Positions 22,216 to 34,387 of a DNA stretch of 64,000 nucleotides are shown here, piece after piece. The notes under the pieces are model-generated. The model was not told the DNA's origin. It ran no database searches and was given only the letters and a program-made list of their open reading frames with translations. Numbering within the stretch: the first letter of the stretch is position 1; every line of letters begins with the position of its first letter. The translations under genes were made by a program, and so were the position numbers. Origin of the DNA: Macrostomum hystrix (lineage: Eukaryota; Platyhelminthes; Macrostomidae); the NCBI GenBank assembly GCA_950097015.1, contig CATNEN010000041.1, forward strand, positions 3,079,501-3,143,500, written 5' to 3'.

Positions 22216-24497
22216 TCACTAGTATGGGATTAGTTCACTAGTATGGGATTAGTCCATTAGTATGGGATTAGTTCACTAGTACGGGATTAGTTCACTAGTA
22301 TGGGATTATTCCATTAGTATGGGATTAGTTCACTAGTACGGGATTAGTTCACTAGTATGGGATTAGTCCATTAGTATGGGATTAGTTCACTAGTACGGGA
22401 TTAGTTCACTAGTATGGGATTAGTCCATTAGTATGGGATTAGTCCATTAGTATGGGATTAGTTCACTAGTATGGGATTAGTTCACAGTATGGGATTAGTT
22501 CACTAGTATGGGATTAGTCCATTAGTATGGGATTAGTTCACTAGTACGGGATTAGTTCACTAGTATGGGATTAGTCCATTAGTACGGGATTAGTTCACTA
22601 GTATGGGATTAGTTCACAAGTATGGGATTAGTCCATTAGTATGGGATTAGTTCACTAGTATGGGATTAGTCCATTAGTATGGGATGAGTTCACTAGTATG
22701 GGATTAGTTCACTAGTATGGGATTAGTTCACTAGTATGGGATTAGTTCACTAGTATGGGATTAGTTCACTAGTATGGGATTAGTCCATTATTATGGGATT
22801 AGTTCACTAGTATGGGATGAGTTCACAGTATGGGATTAGTTCACTAGTATGGGATGAGTTCACAGTATGGGATTAGTTCACTAGTATGGGATTAGTTCAC
22901 TAGTATGGGATTAGTCCATTAGTATGGGATTAGTTCACTAGTATGGGATGAGTTCACTAGTATGGGATTAGTTCACCAGTATGGGATTAGTTCACTAGTA
23001 TGGGATTAGTTCACTAGTATGGGATTAGTCCATTAGTATGGGATTAGTTCACTACTATGGGATTAGTTCACTAGTATGGGATGAGTTCACAGTATGGGAT
23101 TAGTTCACTAGTATGGGATTAGTCCATTAGTATGGGATTAGTTCACTAGTACGGGATTAGTTCACTAGTATGGGATTAATTCACTAGTATGGGATTAGTT
23201 CACTATTATGGGATTAGTTCACTAGTATGGGATTAGTTCACAGTATGGGATTAGTTCACTAGTATGGGATTAGTCCATTAGTATGGGATTAGTTCACTAG
23301 TACGGGATTAGTTCACTAGTATGGGATTAGTCCATTAGTACGGGATTAGTTCACTAGTATGGGATTAGTTCACAAGTATGGGATTAGTCCATTAGTATGG
23401 GATTAGTTCACTAGTATGGGATTAGTCCATTAGTATGGGATGAGTTCACTAGTATGGGATTAGTTCACTAGTATGGGATGAGTTCACAGTATGGGATTAG
23501 TTCACTAGTATGGGATTAGTTCACTAGTATGGGATTAGTCCATTAGTATGGGATTAGTCCATTAGTATGGGATTAGTCCATTAGTATGGGATTAGTCCAT
23601 TAGTATGGGATTAGTCCATTAGTATGGGATTAGTCCATTAGTATGGGATTAGTCCATTAGTATGGGATTAGTCCATTAGTATGGGATTAGTCCATTAGTA
23701 TGGGATTAGTTCACTAGTATGGGATTAGTTCACTAGTATGGGATTAGTTCACTAGTATGGGATTAGTCCATTAGTATGGGATTAGTTCACTAGTATGGGA
23801 TTAGTTCACTAGTATGGGATGAGTTCACAGTATGGGATTAGTTCACTAGTATGGGATTAGTTCACTAGTATGGGATTAGTCCATTAGTATGGGATTAGTC
23901 CATTAGTATGGGATTAGTTCACTAGTATGGGATTAGTTCATTAGTATGGGATTAGTTCACTATTATGGGATTAGTTCACTAGTATGGGATTAGTTCACTA
24001 GTATGGGATTAGTTCACTAGTATGGGATTAGTTCACTAGTATGTGATTAGTCCATTAGTATGGGATTAGTTCACTAGTATGGGATTAGTCCATTAGTATG
24101 GGATTAGTTCACTACTATGGGATTAGTTCACTAGTATGGGATTAGTTCACTAGTATGGGATTAGTTCACTAGTATGGGATTAGTCCATTAGTATGGGATT
24201 AGTTCACTAGTATGGGATTAGTTCACTAGTATGGGATGAGTTCACAGTATGGGATTAGTTCACTAGTATGGGATTAGTTCACTAGTATGGGATTAGTTCA
24301 CTAGTATGGGATTAGTTCACTAGTATGGGATTAGTCCATTAGTATGGGATTAGTCCATTAGTATGGGATTAGTCCATTAGTATGGGATTAGTCCATTAGT
24401 ATGGGATTAGTCCATTAGTATGGGATTAGTCCATTAGTATGGGATTAGTCCATTAGTATGGGATTAGTCCATTAGTATGGGATTAGTCCATTAGTAT
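22216..24497. repeat. 19-bp minisatellite, about 120 copies
   Basis: Two main unit types alternate: attagttcactagtatggg and attagtccattagtatggg. Short runs of one type and recurring unit orders show higher-order duplication. The array lies in the 3' flank of the spare terminal exon. Confidence 0.98.
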
Positions 24498-24852
24498 TGG
24501 ACCAACCAAAAGAACGGACGGCACTTTTGAGCCAGCTTAGTAGCAAATTACTGCTCGGTCTATACAGGACTTTTGTGCATACTAGTCAAACTTTTAAAGT
24601 GGCCCGCTTACCCAATGTGCAGCATAAAATGTAACTCCATTCTGTTTGTCTTATCGTACGAGCATAACATCTACCCCTGACTTTGATGTACATGACTGCG
24701 ACTGCTTCTCTTGCCATTCTATTTTTAGAATTTTTTATAAGGAGGTCTTCGCTAGCGAAGTCAATACACTGATAGCTACAATTTTAGCTGCAGTAATGAA
24801 AAGTGTTTCAGTGTTTTTTCTCTGCGTTTGAAGTCTTGGCGAGTCTGCTGAG

Positions 24853-25079
24853 CTATTGACTCTTCCGCATCTCAATCTTCAGCTTGATGCGGTGCAAGTT
24901 GGTGCGCAGCAGCTTCACATCCCGGGTGATGGTGGTCAGGTCCAGGATGAGGATGGTGCTGAAGAAAACGATCAGGATGATGATGACCACCAGGCCAAGA
25001 GACTCGGCGCCTTCGGCCTCCTGGGCTGGCGGAATGTAGCGAGTACCACCACCAGACAGCAACAACGGATCCGTTTGCT
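24853..25079 (-). pseudogene. spare copy of the terminal exon of lectin/sushi gene B
   Basis: The acceptor, 74-codon membrane-anchor coding part and TAG stop match the exon at 27370-27144. No other lectin/sushi exons are attached on its 5' side before the intact copy. It could act as an alternative last exon giving the same protein, or be inert. Confidence 0.85.
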
Positions 25080-25090
25080 CTGCGATGAGG

Positions 25091-25410
25091 TAGGTGGAAT
25101 AAGGGGTGGGTGGAATCAGGGGTGGGTCGAATCAGGACTGGGTGGAATCACGGGTTGCTGGAATCAGGGGTGGGTGGAATCAGGACTGGGTGGAACCAGG
25201 GGTTGCTGGAATCAGAGGTGGGTGGAATCAGGGGTGGCTGGAATCAGGGGTTGCTGGAATCAGGGGTGGGTGGAATCAGGGGTGGGTGGAATCAGGGGTG
25301 GGTGGAATCAGGGGTGGTTGGAATAAGGGGTGGGTGGAATCAGGACTGGGTGGAATCAGGGGTTGCTGGAATCAGGGGTGGCTATAATCAGGGATTGCTG
25401 GAATCAGGGG
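25091..25410. repeat. 16-bp minisatellite, left copy
   Basis: Units ggaatcaggggtgggt and variants with gttgct. Identical to 27382-27701 and cut off at the duplication junction. Confidence 0.95.
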
Positions 25411-25412
25411 TG

Positions 25413-27701
25413 AGTTCACTAGTATGGGATGAGTTCACAGTATGGGATTAGTTCACTAGTATGGGATTAGTCCATTAGTATGGGATTAGTTCACTAGTAC
25501 GGGATTAGTTCACTAGTATGGGATTAATTCACTAGTATGGGATTAGTTCACTATTATGGGATTAGTTCACTAGTATGGGATTAGTTCACAGTATGGGATT
25601 AGTTCACTAGTATGGGATTAGTCCATTAGTATGGGATTAGTTCACTAGTACGGGATTAGTTCACTAGTATGGGATTAGTCCATTAGTACGGGATTAGTTC
25701 ACTAGTATGGGATTAGTTCACAAGTATGGGATTAGTCCATTAGTATGGGATTAGTTCACTAGTATGGGATTAGTCCATTAGTATGGGATGAGTTCACTAG
25801 TATGGGATTAGTTCACTAGTATGGGATGAGTTCACAGTATGGGATTAGTTCACTAGTATGGGATTAGTTCACTAGTATGGGATTAGTCCATTAGTATGGG
25901 ATTAGTCCATTAGTATGGGATTAGTCCATTAGTATGGGATTAGTCCATTAGTATGGGATTAGTCCATTAGTATGGGATTAGTCCATTAGTATGGGATTAG
26001 TCCATTAGTATGGGATTAGTCCATTAGTATGGGATTAGTCCATTAGTATGGGATTAGTTCACTAGTATGGGATTAGTTCACTAGTATGGGATTAGTTCAC
26101 TAGTATGGGATTAGTCCATTAGTATGGGATTAGTTCACTAGTATGGGATTAGTTCACTAGTATGGGATGAGTTCACAGTATGGGATTAGTTCACTAGTAT
26201 GGGATTAGTTCACTAGTATGGGATTAGTCCATTAGTATGGGATTAGTCCATTAGTATGGGATTAGTTCACTAGTATGGGATTAGTTCATTAGTATGGGAT
26301 TAGTTCACTATTATGGGATTAGTTCACTAGTATGGGATTAGTTCACTAGTATGGGATTAGTTCACTAGTATGGGATTAGTTCACTAGTATGTGATTAGTC
26401 CATTAGTATGGGATTAGTTCACTAGTATGGGATTAGTCCATTAGTATGGGATTAGTTCACTACTATGGGATTAGTTCACTAGTATGGGATTAGTTCACTA
26501 GTATGGGATTAGTTCACTAGTATGGGATTAGTCCATTAGTATGGGATTAGTTCACTAGTATGGGATTAGTTCACTAGTATGGGATGAGTTCACAGTATGG
26601 GATTAGTTCACTAGTATGGGATTAGTTCACTAGTATGGGATTAGTTCACTAGTATGGGATTAGTTCACTAGTATGGGATTAGTCCATTAGTATGGGATTA
26701 GTCCATTAGTATGGGATTAGTCCATTAGTATGGGATTAGTCCATTAGTATGGGATTAGTCCATTAGTATGGGATTAGTCCATTAGTATTGGACCAACCAA
26801 AAGAACGGACGGCACTTTTGAGCCAGCTTAGTTGCGAATTACTGCTCGGTCTATACAGGACTTTTGTGCATACTAGTCAAACTTTTAAAGTGGCCCGCTT
26901 ACCCAATGTGCAGCATAAAATGTAACTCCATTCTGTTTGTCTTATCGTACGAGCATAACATCTACCCCTGACTTTGATGTACATGACTGCGACTGCTTCT
27001 CTTGCCATTCTATTTTTAGAATTTTTTATAAGGAGGTCTTCGCTAGCGAAGTCAATACACTGATAGCTACAATTTTAGCTGCAGTAATGAAAAGTGTTTC
27101 AGTGTTTTTTCTCTGCGTTTGAAGTCTTGGCGAGTCTGCTGAGCTATTGACTCTTCCGCATCTCAATCTTCAGCTTGATGCGGTGCAAGTTGGTGCGCAG
27201 CAGCTTCACATCCCGGGTGATGGTGGTCAGGTCCAGGATGAGGATGGTGCTGAAGAAAACGATCAGGATGATGATGACCACCAGGCCAAGAGACTCGGCG
27301 CCTTCGGCCTCCTGGGCTGGCGGAATGTAGCGAGTACCACCACCAGACAGCAACAACGGATCCGTTTGCTCTGCGATGAGGTAGGTGGAATAAGGGGTGG
27401 GTGGAATCAGGGGTGGGTCGAATCAGGACTGGGTGGAATCACGGGTTGCTGGAATCAGGGGTGGGTGGAATCAGGACTGGGTGGAACCAGGGGTTGCTGG
27501 AATCAGAGGTGGGTGGAATCAGGGGTGGCTGGAATCAGGGGTTGCTGGAATCAGGGGTGGGTGGAATCAGGGGTGGGTGGAATCAGGGGTGGGTGGAATC
27601 AGGGGTGGTTGGAATAAGGGGTGGGTGGAATCAGGACTGGGTGGAATCAGGGGTTGCTGGAATCAGGGGTGGCTATAATCAGGGATTGCTGGAATCAGGG
27701 G
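25413..27701. repeat. right copy of the 2.3-kb tandem duplication
   Basis: Begins abruptly inside the 19-bp array, directly after the left copy's 16-bp array. Relative to the left copy, 57 bp (three 19-bp units) are missing, so the offset changes from 2348 in the array to 2291 in the exon. Confidence 0.93.
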
Positions 27702-30700
27702 TGGCTGGAATCAGGGGTGGGTGGAATCAGGGGTTGCTGGAATCAGGGGTGGCTATAATCAGGGGTTGCTGGAATCAGGGGTGGCTGGAATCAGGGGTGG
27801 GTGGAATCAGGGGTTGCTGGAATCAGGGGTGGCTATAATCAGGGGTTGCTGGAATCAGGGTTGGGTGGAATCAGGACGGGTGGAATCAGGGGTTGTTGGA
27901 ATCAGGGGTGGGTGGAATCAGGGGTGGGTGGAATCAGGGGTGGCTGGAATCAGGGGTGGGTGGAATCAGGGGTTGCTGGAATCAGGGGTGGCTATAATCA
28001 GGGGTTGCTGGAATCAGGGTTGGGTGGAATCAGGACGGGTGGAATCAGGGGTTGTTGGAATCAGGGGTGGGTGGAATCAGGGGTGGGTGGAATCAGGGTT
28101 GGGTGGAATCAGGACTGGGTGGAATCAGGGGTTGCTGGAATCAGGGGTGGGTGGAATCAGGGGTGGGTGGAATCAAGTCATTGCTCTAGTAGGACCCAAG
28201 TTGAGGGGAATCATATTGCACAGCGAATCAGAATCGAGAAGTATGACGCATGAAGTGATTTAGCTTCAGCGCTTACTAATGCAGGAGGAGACTCTGAAGC
28301 TCCAAGTACCGCTGCTGGCGCAATTGACCTCGGTTGAGTTGTCCAGCTTGGACTGGCCGCCTTCGCCCGGCGAGTTCATCTGGTGGCCAGACAGGCAGGT
28401 GAAACGAACCCGGGCCCCATATTCCAGTTCCGTTGACGTGGCGAACTCCGGGATGCTCATCCTGACCACTGTCTCGTCCGGCCTCGTTACGATCAGCGTG
28501 TCGTTGAAGTTGGACTGTAGCAGGTAGACCAGCAAGTTGTTCTGCTGCGTGAGGATCACAATCTCCTTCGTCAGGCAGGTGATGGCTTCGTGGGTGGAGA
28601 TGGCAGGTTGGGTTTTATCCGCTGCAGAGTGCGAAGTTAAATATTCACTGCTCAGCAGCTCACAGCCACCCACGTCAGTGACCCTACTTACAGCCACTCC
28701 AGTCAGTGACCCTACTCACAGACACTCCATTCAGTGACCCTACTTACAGCCACTCCAGTCAGTGACCCTACTCACAGCCACTCCAGTCAGTGACCCTACT
28801 CACAGCCACTCCATTCAGTGACCCTACTCACAGCCACTCCAGTCAGTGACCCTACTCACAGCCACTCCAGTCAGTGACCCTACTCACAGCCACTCCAGTC
28901 AGTGACCCTACTCACAGCCACTCCATTCAGTGACCCTACTAACAGCCACTCCAGTCAGTGACCCTACTAACAGCCACTCCAGTCAGTGACCCTACTCACA
29001 GCCACTCCATTCAGTGACCCTACTCACAGCCACTCCAGTCAGTGACCCTACTCACAGCCACTCCAGTCAGTGACCCTACTCACAGCCACTCCAGTCAGTG
29101 ACCCTACTCACAGCCACTCCATTCAGTGACCCTACTAACAGCCACTCCAGTCAGTGACCCTACTCACAGCCACTCCAGTCAGTGACCCTACTCACAGCCA
29201 CTCCATTCAGTGACCCTACTAACAGCCACTCCAGTCAGTGACCCTACTCACGGCTCAACTGCTCAGCCTACTCACTGATAAGCAGGGCACATTTGGAAAG
29301 TGCTCAGTGCTCACCCTTGCAGTCCATGATGTCCTTGCTAAGCACGGTGCCGCCGAAAGGGAACCAGACGGCCGTGTTGTTGGTGCCGTTGTTAGGCAGG
29401 TCGCACTTGAGCGACTTGTCATAGGTGCGGTCCATGAAGAAGTTGCCCTCCTGCCGGCAGCGGATGGACACCTCATTGGGGTAGTAGGGGAAGCGGTTGC
29501 TCTCATCCGAGGTAAAGGACCTGTCCTTCAGCCTGTTGAAGGCTTTGTAGGCCACCATCTTGGTATAGTCGTAGAACGGCATGCTTTCCTTGCAGCGGAC
29601 GGCTGGAGACGGGAATCCGGGAGTGGGAATTCTCAGAAAGCGCAGGAATTTGACCTACCTGGCCTACTGGCAACCCCTGGCTCACCCGTGCAGACAACCA
29701 GCGTGGTAGGCATCCACATGCCCAGGCTGGGGTTGAGGTCGCTCTGACCGCACTCGAGCTGCGCTGCGGTGGTGGTCTCGTCAAGCACGCTGACGTAGCC
29801 GCGCTTGCACTGCAGGCCGATCGTCTCACCGAACCGGTACTTGCGATTGGGGTCCACGGCGGACTTGTAGTCCTCCACATCCTGGATGATGGTCTTGTTC
29901 AGCAGCATCCAGCCCTGGCAGCTGCTGGCTGCAAAGTGCGACATTCGGCTCTGCTTTGATAAGCACTTTCGTGTCAAAAGATTTACCCGTCCGTCTATAA
30001 ATTGAACCTGATTTGGTAGACAATATGAGCATGAGTTTGAGGTTGAGCACGGCTGAAGAGACTCACGTTGGCAGGCCTCCAGCGGCTGCATGATGCCGAT
30101 CTGCAAGAAGCTGACGGTGCCGCGGCCGTCGCTGCCACCCGGCTGAAATGCGCAGAAGAACAGGTTTCTCGACGCGGAGGCTGCCTTGTCCACGGAGCCA
30201 CCGGCCAGCACGATCTCTGAAGGCCGGTAGTAGCCGGGGGCGCAGTTGAAGCGCACGGTCTGGTTGGCGAAGGCCGGGACACTGAGGCGCATTGTCACGC
30301 TGTTGTAGCCGGACACCGTGGACGGGTCACATTGCGGAGCTGGAGTGTCGGAGCAACAGAGAATTATTTTTACCTGCTGATCAGTAGGCAGGCTCGCACA
30401 TTACTCTTGCCGCAATAGGCATTCTAAGAAATTCTGTCAATCAGTAGGCAGGCTCGCACATTACTCTTGCCGCAATAGGCATTCTAAGAAATTCTGTCAA
30501 TCAGTAGGCAGGCTCGCACATTACTCTTGCCGCAATAGGCATTCTAAGAAATTCTGTCAATCAGTAGGCAGGCTCGCACATTACTCTTGCCGCAATAGGC
30601 ATTCTAAGAAATTCTGTCAATCAGTAGGCAGGCTCGCACATTACTCTTGCCGCAATAGGCATTCTAAGAAATTCTGTCAATCAGTAGGCAGGCTCGCACA

Positions 30701-33292
30701 TTACTCTTGCCGCAATAGGCATTCTAAGAAATTCTGTCAATCAGTAGGCAGGCTCGCACATTACTCTTGCCGCAATAGGCATTCTAAGAAATTCTGTCAA
30801 TCAGTAGGCAGGCTCGCACATTACTCTTGCCGCAATAGGCATTCTAAGAAATTCTGTCAATCAGTAGGCAGGCTCGCACATTACTCTTGCCGCAATAGGC
30901 ATTCTAAGAAATTCTGTCAATAGCTTCTGAAATGCGCATGCTCGCCTCACCTTCGTACTCGCAGAGCGGCACAAGTTTAGTTGTCAGGTCGACGGTCCCC
31001 TCAAAGCTGGACACAAAGGAGGTGTAGTCAGAGTTTACTGAGCCGCTAAAGTACACCCTGGCCCTGGCGTCAGTGCAGTCGACCTGTGGCGATACGGGGC
31101 TGCCCGAGGGCCACTCGAATCTCGACCTGCTGGCTGTGGTGGGTGGTGGGCGGAGAGACTCAGTCAGCAGGCGCACAAAATACTCTAAAAAGTATCCTGA
31201 CTCACTGTTGCAGGCTGCCTGAGTCCACACACGCAGGTATCCGAAAGATCTCTTGAGCATCGCGCTGAGCAGCAGGATCTTCTTCTGCTCCGTGGTCGGC
31301 ATGGCCAGCTTGGCAAGGTTGGGTGTTGCCGTGGCCTGGCCGCACAATGTCGCGCTGGCCGAGTAGTTGAAGCTGCCTCTGGTTACCAAATCCTGTGTGT
31401 ACACGCAGAGTCCGAGGTCGGGCAGATAATCGGAGTTCCAGCCATTGCTCGGCAAGGTGCAGAGACCGCTGCTGTCGCCATGGCAACCCACAGGCAGAAG
31501 CGCCAGCAGGACTAGCAGAAACAGCTGGATAGAGCCTGCATCAGGGCGGATTGGGGCACGAGCTTTTGCTGTGATTTGTGACATTGTCCTGAACATTGCT
31601 CATGAATTCCTCAGCAGAGACGATGAATCGGTAAAGACTTTCTGAATTACCCTGGATCAGGAAAATCCAAGCTTCGTCAGTCAGCGGATGACATGAGCAG
31701 GCAGTGGTGACAGACTTACATGAGCAGGCAGTGCTCACAGACTTACATGAGCAGGCAGTGGTGACAGACTTACATGAGCAGGTAGTGGTCACAGACTTAC
31801 ATGAGCAGGCAGTGGTCACAGACTTACATGAGCAGGCAGTGGTCAAAGACTTACATGAGCAGGCAGTGGTCACAGACTTACATGAGCAGGCAGTGGTCAA
31901 AGACTTACATGAGCAGGCAGTGGTGACAGACTTACATGAGCAGGCAGTGGTCACAGACTTACATGAGCAGGCAGTGGTCACAGACTTACATGAGCAGGCA
32001 GTGGTCACAGACTTACATGAGCAGGAAGTGGTGACAGACTTACATGAGCAGGCAGTGGTGACAGACTTACATGAGCAGGCAGTGGTCACAGACTTACATG
32101 AGCAGGCAGTGGTCACAGACTTACATGAGCAGGCAGTGGTCACAGACTTACATGAGCAGGAAGTGGTCACAGACTTACATGAGCAGGAAGTGGTCACAGA
32201 CTTACATGAGCAGGAAGTGGTCACAGACTTACATGAGCAGGAAGTGGTCACAGACTTACATGAGCAGGTAGTGGTCACAGACTTACATGAGCAGGTAGTG
32301 CTGACAGACTTACATGAGCAGGCAGTGGTCACAGACTTACATGAGCAGGAAGTGGTCACAGACTTACATGAGCAGGAAGTGGTGACAGACTTACATGAGC
32401 AGGCAGTGGTGACAGACTTACATGAGCAGGCAGTGGTCACAGACTTACATGAGCAGGCAGTGGTCACAGACTTACATGAGCAGGAAGTGGTCACAGACTT
32501 ACATGAGCAGGAAGTGGTCACAGACTTACATGAGCAGGAAGTGGTCACAGACTTACATGAGCAGGAAGTGGTCACAGACTTACATGAGCAGGAAGTGGTC
32601 ACAGACTTACATGAGCAGGTAGTGGTCACAGACTTACATGAGCAGGTAGTGCTGACAGACTTACATGAGCAGGCAGTGGTCACAGACTTACATGAGCAGT
32701 CAGTGCTGACAGACTTACATGAGCAGGCAGTGGTCACAGACTTACATGAGCAGTCAGTGCTGACAGACTTACATGAGCAGGCAGTGGTGACAGACTTACA
32801 TGAGCAGGCAGTGGTGACAGACTTACATGAGCAGTCAGTGCTCACAGACTTACATGAGCAGGCAGTGGTGACAGACTTACATGAGCAGGTAGTGGTCACA
32901 GACTTACATGAGCAGGCAGTGGTCACAGACTTACATGAGCAGGCAGTGGTGACAGACTTACATGAGCAGGCAGTGGTCACAGACTTACATGAGCAGTCAG
33001 TGCTCACAGACTTACATGAGCAGGCAGTGGTCACAGACTTACATGAGCAGGCAGTGGTGACAGACTTACATAAGCAGGCAGTGCTCACAGACTTACATGA
33101 GCAGGCAGTGGTGACAGACTTACATGAGCAGGCAGTGCTCACAGACTTACATGAGCAGGCAGTGGTGACAGACTTACATGAGCAGGCAGTGGTCACAGAC
33201 TTACATGAGCAGTCAGTGCTCACAGACTTACATGAGCAGGCAGTGGTCACAGACTTACATGAGCAGGCAGTGGTTTGCAATGTCTTTTCCAT
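27144..33292 (-). CDS. C-type-lectin/sushi single-pass membrane protein B
   Basis: Paralogue of the protein at 16050-21487, 640 aa, same layout. Exons (minus): 33292-33259 (tentative), 31535-31206, 31133-30951, 30339-30067, 29928-29686, 29602-29315, 28621-28277, 27370-27144. All introns are phase 1. The hydrophobic leader IQLFLLVLLALLPVG is encoded in exon 2. The lectin-like part runs LCTLPSNGWNSDYLPDLGLC to PLCEYEG, followed by four sushi-like modules (for example CAPGYYRPSE; CKRGYVSVLD with GMWMPTTLVVC). The exon-6 module keeps RLKDR and FPYYPN in both paralogues. The membrane segment LGLVVIIILIVFFSTILIL precedes a tail matching the paralogue (DVKLLRTNLHRIKLK against DIKLLKQNIRRLKLK). If exon 1 is wrong, a start at 31596 or 31584 in unspliced exon 2 is the alternative. 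Confidence 0.87.
27382..28176. repeat. 16-bp minisatellite, right copy, longer
   Basis: The same ggaatcaggggtgggt units continue past the duplicated part to about 28176. They fill the last intron of gene B close to the acceptor at 27371. Confidence 0.96.
28680..29248. repeat. 28-bp minisatellite x about 20 carrying donor motifs
   Basis: Units gtcagtgaccctactcacag plus ccactcca. On the gene's strand each holds ggct|GTGAGTAGGG, a good 5' splice-site match. Confidence 0.97.
30379..30918. repeat. 60-bp minisatellite x9, apparently perfect
   Basis: Nine units starting tcagtaggcaggctcgcaca show no differences by eye. They lie in the intron between exons 31133-30951 and 30339-30067. Confidence 0.97.
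31690..33259. repeat. 27-bp minisatellite x about 58 containing a 5' splice site
   Basis: On the minus strand each unit reads gcctgctcat|gtaagtctgt, the proposed end of exon 1 plus its donor. Variants occur at single positions (gcagg/gaagg/gtagg). A period divisible by three keeps both strands open over more than 580 codons. Confidence 0.98.
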
Positions 33293-34387
33293 ATCTGTTC
33301 TGTTGGATGTTATGACACTGGCTGAGCAGTCCTCAGATGATCCTGTTGTCCAGTTAGGCCCTGCTCAGCAGCCTGGCCGCTGCAGGGGGTTAAGTCGAGG
33401 CTTCAGTGTTTTGTCGCAGTGTTGCTATGGCAACCCCAATTTCCTAGCTGGGCAAGAGGTGCTGGCTTAGAGCTGGGCCACGGTTAGTCTTAGCCAGGGG
33501 GGGATACGACAGATGAGGAGGCTCAAAGTGGGAGGCTTTGATGATGGGATAATAAAATTGGGAGTCTGAGTGCCCAGCGCTTATCCAGTCTGTTGCTCCG
33601 CGGCTCTGCCTAACAGCAGGGCCCGCAGCAGCTCCCCAATGCACGGGGGAACTTGTCATTGCGGGATAACTGCCTGACTACTAGGAAAGTATCGATTTTT
33701 TCGGTAGTGCAGACCCTCCTAGGGCTGAAGTGGTCAGGCACAATGGCCAGTGTACAGTGGACAAATGCTCGATTCTAATTTTAATGCATAAAAACTTTAG
33801 CAGCAAATGCAGGTAGTATCATTGCTACTGAGAGATGCTTTGCAAGAGAAGATTTGCAGGAGAAGCTATGTGTGCTGTCCAATGATTATCTTAGCTTTTA
33901 TTTAACTAAATAAACATGATTATTGTCTTTATAATGCGTCATTCACTATGAAAGTTAAAAATGCATGCCGAAATTCTAGGAAGTAAGGCCATGAATACAG
34001 ATAGTTTTCATCTGTCCAAAAGTGCATAGAATATGAACTACACTTGTTTTCTAAAAAGTTGCATTGCCAAGTACACGCTGATGACTCATAACTGGCCCCG
34101 CAATGTCCAGTTGGCAGGATATTCTCTCCGTCCTCTCTAACCCTCTGCGTCCTCTGAGGCCGCATTGAAGCCTCAAGTTTCTTGCCACTTCTACCCCCAG
34201 CCTCGAATGTGATTGGCTGGCCAGTTTGCCCGCCACCCGAGCTCTCCAACAGCTGCATAGAAAAACTGCCAACTATTGGTAAATGGAGACTTGAACGGCA
34301 GTTGGCTCGCTACTCCAGCTAATATTCGCTGCACAAGCTTCACCAGACGCAACGGCAGCAGCTCTATTTGAAAGGCCACGGAAAGCT
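33293..34387. other. divergent intergenic region between gene B and the single-exon gene
   Basis: Unique sequence between two genes reading outward, so it likely holds both promoters. No recognisable core element. Confidence 0.4.

Larger units (their letters stand above)
23065..25410. repeat. left copy of a 2.3-kb tandem segmental duplication
   Basis: Contains part of the 19-bp array, unique 3' flank, the terminal exon of lectin/sushi gene B and the start of its 16-bp intron array. The right copy is at 25413-27701. The unique part differs at about two bases (near 24542 against 26833). Confidence 0.93.

Noticed and set aside
22216-24497. Telomere-like repeat because of gggattag
   Set aside because: The period is 19 bp with a constant non-telomeric remainder; no TTAGGG-type hexamer tract is present.
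30379-30918. CRISPR-like regular repeats
   Set aside because: Repeats are directly adjacent with no unique spacers, and the window is clearly eukaryotic. The same applies to all other arrays.
31541-33470. Two overlapping frames of more than 580 codons on opposite strands
   Set aside because: They follow from a 27-bp repeat with no stop in that phase. The unit contains a consensus donor for the flanking gene, so the array is best read as intronic.
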